From NCBI GenBank assembly GCA_028280025.1, contig JANQMO010000077.1, positions 1 through 11,385 on the forward strand: a stretch of 11,385 nucleotides of DNA, read 5' to 3'. Position 1 is the first letter of the stretch. Each line of letters opens with the position of its first letter. Below the pieces are notes generated by a model. It was not told the DNA's origin. It worked only from the letters and a program-made list of their open reading frames with translations, and ran no database searches. Both the position numbers and the translations under genes were made by a program. This DNA is from Chlorobium sp. Its GTDB lineage: Bacteria; Bacteroidota; Chlorobiia; Chlorobiales; Chlorobiaceae. Positions 6,765 through 11,385 of this stretch are shown here, in pieces.

Positions 6765-8661
6765 ATTTCTGGGCGTACCCCATCGTCTGCAGTGCAGCCT
6801 TGATCTCATCGAGAATTACAGGATCGTCGATTGTCGCCGGCATGGTATACTCTTCGCTGTTTGCGATCTTTCTCATGGTGCCCCTGAGAATTTTTCCGGA
6901 TCGTGTTTTCGGCAGCCTTTCGACGATGACCGCCTTTTTAAAGGACGCGACAGGCCCGATATTTTCCCTTACATACTCGATGACGTGTTTGACGATCTGT
7001 GCATGGGGAGTGTCTACCCCGGATTTGAGAACAAGGAACCCGACAGGGACTTCGCCTTTGAGGTCATCGGCGACACCGATGACGGCGCTTTCCGCCACAT
7101 CGGGATGCGCGCAGAGTTCCGCTTCGATGGCGCCTGTGGAAAGACGGTGACCGGCAACGTTGATGATGTCGTCGGTACGGGACATGATGAAAAGGTAACC
7201 GTCTTCATCGATGTATCCTGCATCGCTGGTGAGGTAGTTGCCGGGATATTTCGACATGTAACTGTCGATAAACAGGTTGTCGGCTTTCCAGAGCGTCAGC
7301 ATCGTACCCGGAGGAAGGGGATGCCCGATGACGATGTCGCCCATCTGTCCGGCAGGCAGGGATTCTCCGTCCTGGTTGACCACCTTGACATCGTAGCCGG
7401 GCACGGCTTTCGAGGCGGATCCGTATTTGACGTCTCCCGGTTCGATTCCCTGACAGTTTGCTGCGATTGCCCAGCCGGTTTCGGTTTGCCACCAGTGGTC
7501 GATAACCGGTACGTTCAGATGTTCTTCCGCCCATTTGACCGTATCGGGATCGGCACGTTCACCGGCAAGGAACAAGGTTCTGAACCCGGTCAGGTCATGC
7601 TTCCTGATATAGGTTCCTTTCGGGTCTTCTTTTTTGATCGCCCTGAATGCCGTCGGGGCGGTGAAGAACACCGAGACGTTGTATTCCTCGATAATCCTCC
7701 AGAAAACACCGGGATCGGGGGTTCCGACCGGCTTGCCTTCGAAAATGATTGTGGCGTTGCCGTTAAGAAGCGGGCCGTAAACGATATAGGAGTGACCGAC
7801 AACCCAGCCGATATCGCTCGCTGCCCAGTAGGTTTCTCCCGGTTTGACGCCGTAGACGTGTTCCATGCTCCATTTGAGCGCAACCATATGTCCGCCGTTG
7901 TCCCGCACGACGCCTTTCGGCTTGCCGGTTGTTCCGGATGTGTACAGGATATAGAGCGGATCGGACGACTCGACGGGCACGCAGGGGGCGGGTTCTGCAC
8001 CGAGCAGGGCCTGTTTCCAGGTCAGGTCACGCTCTTCGTTCAGTTGTGCTTTCAGGCGGTCTCTCTGGTGGATGATGCAGATTTCAGGTTTGAAGTGGGC
8101 AAGTTCGATGGCAAAATCCAGCAGGCGCTTGTAATCGATGACCTTGTCCCGTTCGATGCCGCACGAAGCCGAGATGATGACCTTGGGTTTGCAGTCGTCT
8201 ATCCTGACGGCAAGTTCGTGGGAAGCGAATCCTCCGAACACGACGGAATGGATCGCTCCTATTCTGGCGCAGGCGAGCATGGCGATAACCGCTTCCGGGA
8301 TCATCGGCATATAGATAATAACCCGGTCGCCTTTTCTGACGCCCCGCGATTGCAGCGCCCCTGCAAAAAGGGCGACTCTGTCACGGAATTCGCGGAACGT
8401 GTACCGTTCTTTTGCACCTGTCACCGGGCTGTCGTAGATGACCGCCGTTTCGCTGCCGCGGCCCTCGTCCACATGACGGTCGAGAGCGTTATAGCAGGTG
8501 TTGGTTATACCTCCTGCAAACCATCGGTAGAAAGGGGGATTGGCGTCGTCGAGCACATGGTGCCATTTCGTGTACCAATGCAGCTTTTCGGCGGCTTCCG
8601 CCCAGAACTTGTCGGGGCTTTCAATCGATTCCCTGTAGAAGGTTTCATAGGAGTGTTGCAT
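6763..8661 (-). CDS. prpE: Propionyl-CoA synthetase (PrpE/ACSS3-like AMP-forming acyl-CoA synthetase)
   Basis: The enzyme (632 residues from the chosen start) activates a short-chain acid to acyl-AMP and then acyl-CoA. Motifs in order are an ACAS N-terminal domain (ETFYRESIESPDKFW, 6-20), the P-loop YTSGTTGKPKG (240-250), IDHWWQTETGW (387-397), YLTSDAGY (476-483), the hinge RTDDIINVAGHRL (495-507), and the catalytic, acetylatable Lys590 in LPKTRSGKILRG (583-594). The stretch VVRDNGGHMVALKWSM (251-266) and WAASDIGWVVGHSYIVYGP (279-297) are of PrpE rather than Acs type. An upstream ATG at 8727 would add 22 residues that look non-homologous (Leu/Arg/Thr-rich). The family N-terminus fits the ATG at 8661, so that start is preferred; neither has a clear RBS. 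Its place before the epimerase, carboxylase and mutase genes supports propionate as the substrate; acetate cannot be excluded. Confidence 0.88.
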   Translation of the reverse strand: MQHSYETFYRESIESPDKFWAEAAEKLHWYTKWHHVLDDANPPFYRWFAGGITNTCYNALDRHVDEGRGSETAVIYDSPVTGAKERYTFREFRDRVALFAGALQSRGVRKGDRVIIYMPMIPEAVIAMLACARIGAIHSVVFGGFASHELAVRIDDCKPKVIISASCGIERDKVIDYKRLLDFAIELAHFKPEICIIHQRDRLKAQLNEERDLTWKQALLGAEPAPCVPVESSDPLYILYTSGTTGKPKGVVRDNGGHMVALKWSMEHVYGVKPGETYWAASDIGWVVGHSYIVYGPLLNGNATIIFEGKPVGTPDPGVFWRIIEEYNVSVFFTAPTAFRAIKKEDPKGTYIRKHDLTGFRTLFLAGERADPDTVKWAEEHLNVPVIDHWWQTETGWAIAANCQGIEPGDVKYGSASKAVPGYDVKVVNQDGESLPAGQMGDIVIGHPLPPGTMLTLWKADNLFIDSYMSKYPGNYLTSDAGYIDEDGYLFIMSRTDDIINVAGHRLSTGAIEAELCAHPDVAESAVIGVADDLKGEVPVGFLVLKSGVDTPHAQIVKHVIEYVRENIGPVASFKKAVIVERLPKTRSGKILRGTMRKIANSEEYTMPATIDDPVILDEIKAALQTMGYAQK

Positions 8662-8823
8662 GGTGCGGTAACGTTTTAGCGTTAGAAGGCAGGTTGTACG
8701 TTGTGCCGGAAAAAGGTGTGCCGGCATGCCCGGAGCTGCTGGAAAGAACCGATGCTGACTCTCCTCAACGGGCCGTGTAAAAAAATATTTTACGAAATCC
8801 CAGCCGGAAACCGTAATAAAAAG

Positions 8824-9639
8824 TCACGAGTTCTTGTCCCTGCAAGCGATCGATCCATATGAATGGATGCATGTATAAAGTGCCCTGAATTCGTCGATGG
8901 AGAGGGATTCGGCGCGCCTGCTCAGGTCGAACGATCTCACCATCGACAGGTCGTAGTGTTTTCTGAGGTTGTTCAGGAGCGTTTTTCTTCTTTGGGCAAA
9001 AGCGGTCCGGACAAAGTGCCGGTAATGCAGCTCATCACCGTCCAGCGGAGTTTTTTTCGGGACAATCCGCACAACGGCACTGTCGACATCGGGTTTGGGC
9101 CTGAAAACCTTCCTGCTTACCCTGAACAGGCAGGAAACGTCGCAGAACGTCTGCAACTGCACGGCCAGTATCCCGTACTCTTTCGTTCCTGGTGCTGCAA
9201 TGAGGCGCTGGGCCACTTCGTACTGCATCATGAGTGTTTCGGAAGCGATATGCTGCCTGTTGTCGAGCAGCTTGAAGAGTATCGGGGAGGTGATCGAGTA
9301 GGGAATGTTTCCCATGACCGTGAGCGGGTTCTGGTCTGCGAGAACTGAAAGATCGACCTTCAGGAAATCGTCCTCGATCACGGTAACGGAAGGATATTCC
9401 CTGCGCATGAATGACGCAAGCGCATGATCTTTTTCAACTGCGGTGAAGGAGCCCGGTTCTGCGCCGAGTATTGCCGAACTCAGTGCTCCGAATCCGGGGC
9501 CGATCTCAACAACACGGCTTTCGGGGCCGATACCTGCCGAAAGAACGATTTTTCTGCAAATATTGCGGTCTGTCAGGAAGTTCTGGCCAAATTTTTTTTT
9601 TGCCGCTATTTCAGTATGCTTATATTCGACTTTTGTCAT
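8824..9639 (-). CDS. rsmA: 16S rRNA (adenine1518/1519-N6)-dimethyltransferase RsmA/KsgA
   Basis: The 271-residue enzyme uses SAM to dimethylate the two adjacent adenosines in the 3'-terminal hairpin of 16S rRNA late in 30S assembly. It shows KKFGQNFLTD (15-24), the SAM motif I VEIGPGFGALS (44-54), the acidic end of strand 2 (AVEKD, 67-71), the catalytic motif IV NIPYSITSPI (111-120), FRPKPDVDSAVV (179-190) and AFAQRRKTLLNNL (213-225) of the C-terminal rRNA-binding domain. Length is typical. Codons 13-16 hold a run of ten A residues. It is the first gene of the minus-strand series, about 160 bp ahead of the synthetase gene, and is probably a housekeeping neighbour rather than part of propionate metabolism. 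A plausible sigma-70 promoter lies about 100 bp upstream. No strong RBS is visible. Confidence 0.96.
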   Translation of the reverse strand: MTKVEYKHTEIAAKKKFGQNFLTDRNICRKIVLSAGIGPESRVVEIGPGFGALSSAILGAEPGSFTAVEKDHALASFMRREYPSVTVIEDDFLKVDLSVLADQNPLTVMGNIPYSITSPILFKLLDNRQHIASETLMMQYEVAQRLIAAPGTKEYGILAVQLQTFCDVSCLFRVSRKVFRPKPDVDSAVVRIVPKKTPLDGDELHYRHFVRTAFAQRRKTLLNNLRKHYDLSMVRSFDLSRRAESLSIDEFRALYTCIHSYGSIACRDKNS

Positions 9640-9740
9640 TTCAGCGGTTTCTCGTCACGATGGCAACAGGAGATAATCACTTTTTTACTTCACCCTGAAC
9701 TGAGCGTTTCGGCACATGCTCACGACAGGTTTATGTTATT

Positions 9741-9769
9741 ATTATACTATTGATCTGATGGCTGAACAA
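9741..9769 (-). promoter_or_regulatory. Predicted sigma-70-like promoter for rsmA
   Basis: On the minus strand there is TTGTTC (-35, at 9769-9764), a 17-bp spacer and a perfect TATAAT (-10, at 9746-9741). Transcription would start near 9734, giving a leader of about 95 nt before the rsmA ATG at 9639. The -35 box lies inside the first codons of the divergent transketolase gene. The prediction uses the Escherichia coli consensus, and sigma preference in this organism is unverified. Confidence 0.45.
9743..9748 (+). promoter_or_regulatory. Possible -10 box for the transketolase gene, overlapping the rsmA -10
   Basis: TATACT on the + strand overlaps the minus-strand TATAAT in the AT-rich block 9731-9752. 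No convincing -35 is found at 16-18 bp. If used, the transcript would begin around 9755, almost at the preferred ATG (9758). That agrees with the absence of any Shine-Dalgarno there, that is, a leaderless or nearly leaderless mRNA. This is weak evidence. Confidence 0.25.
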
Positions 9770-10741
9770 AACACCCTCGTCGAAGCTGCACAATACATAT
9801 CCCGCGATTCTCTTGCAACCCGTAAAGGATTCGGCGAAGCGCTGCTTGAAATTGGACGGAACGACGATTCCGTCGTTGCGCTCTGTGCCGATCTTACCGG
9901 TTCGCTGCACATGCACCACTTCGAAAAAGAATTCCCGTCGCGTTATTTCCAGTCGGGAATCGCCGAGGCGAATATGATATCCATGGCTGCCGGACTCGCT
10001 GCAACAGGGAAAAAACCCTATGCGGGAACATTTGCGGCGTTTGCGTCAGGGAGGGTGTACGACCAGATTCGTCAATCAGTCTGCTATTCCCGCCTGAACG
10101 TCAAAATTTGTGCGTCGCACGCCGGGCTGACTCTTGGCGAGGACGGCGCGACGCATCAGATGCTTGAAGATATCGGGCTCATGAGAGGTCTTCCAGGGAT
10201 GACCGTTATCGTTCCGGCGGATTACAGCGAGACAAAACGTGCCGTCAGGGCTCTTCATGCTCATGACGGACCTGCGTACCTGCGGTTCGGAAGACCGTCT
10301 GTTCCTGATTTTTCACTTGATGAGGACGGTTTCGAGATCGGGAAATCCATCGAGTTGCACTCAGGCAGGGATGTCACGGTCATTGCCTGCGGCATCATGG
10401 TGTGGAAAGCGCTGGAAGCGGCACGCATTCTCGAGCCGGAAGGCGTGACCGTCAGGGTTATCAACATGCATACGATCAAACCGGTCGATAAACTTGCGAT
10501 TGTCCGTGCTGCAAACGATACCGGCGCCATCGTTACGGCCGAGGAACACCAGGTTCATAACGGTCTGGGAGACGCTGTGGCTCATGTCTGTGCTGAAAAC
10601 ATTCCTGTTCCGATCGAGATGGTCGGGGTGGAAGACTCTTTCGGGGAGTCAGGCAAGCCGGATGAGCTGATGAAAAAATACAAACTGACGACCGAGGATA
10701 TTCTCGAGAAGATTTACCTGGCTTTGCGCAGGAAAATATGA
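9758..10741 (+). CDS. Transketolase, C-terminal subunit (split transketolase)
   Basis: The 327-residue protein corresponds to the second half of transketolase. It has the pyrimidine-binding domain (about 20-185) with the thiamine-activating Glu70 in GIAEANM (67-73), KPYAGTFAAFASGR (86-99), CASHAGLTLGEDGATHQ (118-134, with H121 and H133) and VPADYSETKRAVRAL (152-166). A transketolase C-terminal domain follows (about 195-320) with INMHTIKPVD (235-244) and AEEHQVHNGLGDAV (261-274). Together with an N-terminal, TPP-diphosphate-binding subunit it would transfer two-carbon ketol units in the pentose phosphate or Calvin-type pathways. That partner is not beside it here. An upstream in-frame ATG at 9716 would add 14 unconserved residues, so 9758 is preferred. 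A DXS-like or pyruvate dehydrogenase E1-beta identity was considered, but the motifs fit the transketolase C-half best. Confidence 0.88.
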   Translation: MAEQNTLVEAAQYISRDSLATRKGFGEALLEIGRNDDSVVALCADLTGSLHMHHFEKEFPSRYFQSGIAEANMISMAAGLAATGKKPYAGTFAAFASGRVYDQIRQSVCYSRLNVKICASHAGLTLGEDGATHQMLEDIGLMRGLPGMTVIVPADYSETKRAVRALHAHDGPAYLRFGRPSVPDFSLDEDGFEIGKSIELHSGRDVTVIACGIMVWKALEAARILEPEGVTVRVINMHTIKPVDKLAIVRAANDTGAIVTAEEHQVHNGLGDAVAHVCAENIPVPIEMVGVEDSFGESGKPDELMKKYKLTTEDILEKIYLALRRKI

Positions 10742-10906
10742 CCGGCTTACTGTTTAAGGAGCAGCAGCCGTACTTTTGGAATGAGTATCCGGTCCCGAAA
10801 ACAGAACAGTTTTTTTGTGAAACAGAGTAACCGTCTTTTCTGTTGAATATGCTGTGCGGACGGCAGGAAAGATTATGAAAAGAGTCCGGGAACAAGTGAT
10901 CAGTAG

Positions 10907-10912
10907 AAGGAG
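10907..10912 (+). promoter_or_regulatory. Ribosome binding site of ybaB
   Basis: AAGGAG stands 9 nt before the ATG at 10922. It is the clearest Shine-Dalgarno in the window and supports 10922 over the next Met codon at 10928. The 180-bp gap before ybaB (10742-10921) otherwise shows no gene and no convincing terminator. Confidence 0.7.
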
Positions 10913-10921
10913 AGCGAGACT

Positions 10922-11257
10922 ATGGCAATGCCTAATTTCAATGACATGATGAAGCAGCTCCAGCAGGCGGGAGCGAAGATGCAGGATGTACAGAAACAGC
11001 TTGAAAAAATTACTGCGGAGGGTGATGCGGGCGGCGGCATGGTCAGGGCAAAGGCCAGCGGCAAGCAGAAAGTGCTTTCGGTAACGATCGATCCCGAGAT
11101 TCTCGATGATATCGAGATGGTCGAAGACCTCGTTGTTGCCGCTGTAAACACTGCACTGGAAAATGCCGCCGAAAAGGCGCGGCAGGAACTCTCGAAAGCT
11201 GCCGGCAGCATGCTTGGCGGTGAGGATCTGCTGAAAAACTTCAATTTCGGCCAGTAG
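10922..11257 (+). CDS. ybaB: YbaB/EbfC family nucleoid-associated protein
   Basis: The small protein (111 residues, normal for the family) has an N-terminal amphipathic helix (FNDMMKQLQQAGAKMQDVQ, 6-24), a Gly-rich turn (GDAGGGMV, 34-41), the beta-hairpin core ASGKQKVLSVTIDPEIL (45-61), and a C-terminal helix ending in the GGEDLL segment. YbaB/EbfC proteins form dimers with a tweezer-like shape and bind DNA, acting as nucleoid-associated proteins. In many genomes the gene lies next to recR and dnaX. recR is not recognisable in the 128 bp that remain, so it may lie beyond the window. It has its own strong RBS and follows the transketolase gene by 180 bp, so it may have a separate promoter, though I could not identify one. 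Confidence 0.93.
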   Translation: MAMPNFNDMMKQLQQAGAKMQDVQKQLEKITAEGDAGGGMVRAKASGKQKVLSVTIDPEILDDIEMVEDLVVAAVNTALENAAEKARQELSKAAGSMLGGEDLLKNFNFGQ

Positions 11258-11301
11258 GACCTAAATTGAGCGATTGTCGAGCATGCCGGAGATGTGAGGC
11301 A

Positions 11302-11340
11302 CAGGGAATGCCGCTGTAGTGATCTACCGCAAGTTCCCTG
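11302..11340 (+). other. Hairpin-forming sequence downstream of ybaB
   Basis: A perfect 7-bp inverted repeat (CAGGGAA 11302-11308 and TTCCCTG 11334-11340) encloses a second stem (GTAG with CTAC around a TGAT loop, plus two more G-C pairs across one mismatch). The fold is well defined, but no T-run follows, so a rho-independent terminator is not supported. It could be an mRNA 3' structure, a leader element of the next gene, or an incidental palindrome. The remaining bases 11258-11385 show no gene I can support. Confidence 0.4.
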
Positions 11341-11385
11341 TAACGAAGCAGATCCGGTATGATCGGCAATCCCGAAGGGTTTCAA

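Noticed and set aside
6985..8679. Long + strand open frame (564 codons) opposite the acyl-CoA synthetase gene.
   Set aside because: It is the antisense shadow of a strongly conserved enzyme gene. Its translation has no recognisable domain and no RBS.
8662..8823. Possible cobalamin riboswitch, terminator or promoter in the rsmA-synthetase gap.
   Set aside because: I found no B12-box-like sequence. The inverted repeat GTAAAA/TTTTAC (8777-8793) is all AT in its core and not a credible terminator. TGCCGG/CCGGCA (8704-8725) is short. No convincing -35/-10 pair was found.
10875..10949. 24-codon + strand frame starting with ATG at 10875, overlapping the ybaB start.
   Set aside because: It has no good RBS, ends in a different frame inside ybaB, and looks like the ybaB leader rather than a gene.
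11359..11385. Possible start of a next + strand gene at the ATG at 11359, or at GTG 11319 in another frame.
   Set aside because: Both frames run off the window after few codons, have no RBS and no recognisable family start such as RecR.

Overview
The window is a metabolic stretch of a bacterial chromosome. It has moderate G+C, few Shine-Dalgarno sequences and no mobile-element, CRISPR, rRNA or tRNA signal. The N-terminus of its RsmA and the short degenerate tandem repeats between genes resemble green sulfur bacteria (Chlorobi: Chlorobium/Prosthecochloris type). That placement comes from remembered protein style, not from a database search, and is moderately confident.

Layout. At the left edge the 3' end of a universal stress protein gene (+ strand) runs into, and overlaps by 20 bp, the end of a long minus-strand series. 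Read in its own direction (right to left) that series is: rsmA (16S rRNA dimethyltransferase), a PrpE-like acyl-CoA synthetase, methylmalonyl-CoA epimerase, a fused alpha-beta acyl-CoA carboxyltransferase, a single-chain MutA-MutB methylmalonyl-CoA mutase, and the MeaB GTPase chaperone. The last four genes are tightly packed (gaps of 6, 32 and 17 bp). Gaps of 126 bp (with two short tandem-repeat tracts) and about 160 bp separate the synthetase from the epimerase and from rsmA. Divergent from rsmA, on the + strand, lie the C-terminal half of a split transketolase and then a YbaB/EbfC nucleoid-associated protein. The last 128 bp carry no gene I can support, but do hold a good hairpin.

How the genes work together. 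The minus-strand cluster encodes most of the route propionate -> propionyl-CoA (PrpE) -> (S)-methylmalonyl-CoA (carboxyltransferase) -> (R)-methylmalonyl-CoA (epimerase) -> succinyl-CoA (B12 mutase), plus the mutase's repair GTPase. Only the biotin carboxylase and biotin carrier protein are missing, and these are presumably supplied from elsewhere. In an organism with a reductive or oxidative TCA cycle this would feed propionate carbon in at succinyl-CoA.

The most unusual content is the architecture of two enzymes. The mutase is one 1091-residue chain: a MutA barrel without its usual C-terminal pseudo-B12 domain, joined by a charged/proline linker to a full catalytic MutB half. All recognised catalytic and B12 residues are present in MutB. 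The carboxyltransferase is an AccA-like half followed by an AccD-like half, the reverse of the order in PccB-type enzymes, with an altered zinc ribbon. Smaller points of interest are overlapping divergent -10 boxes between rsmA and the transketolase gene, an A10 tract in rsmA, a G8 tract in the mutase gene, and an intercistronic hairpin just before the mutase start.
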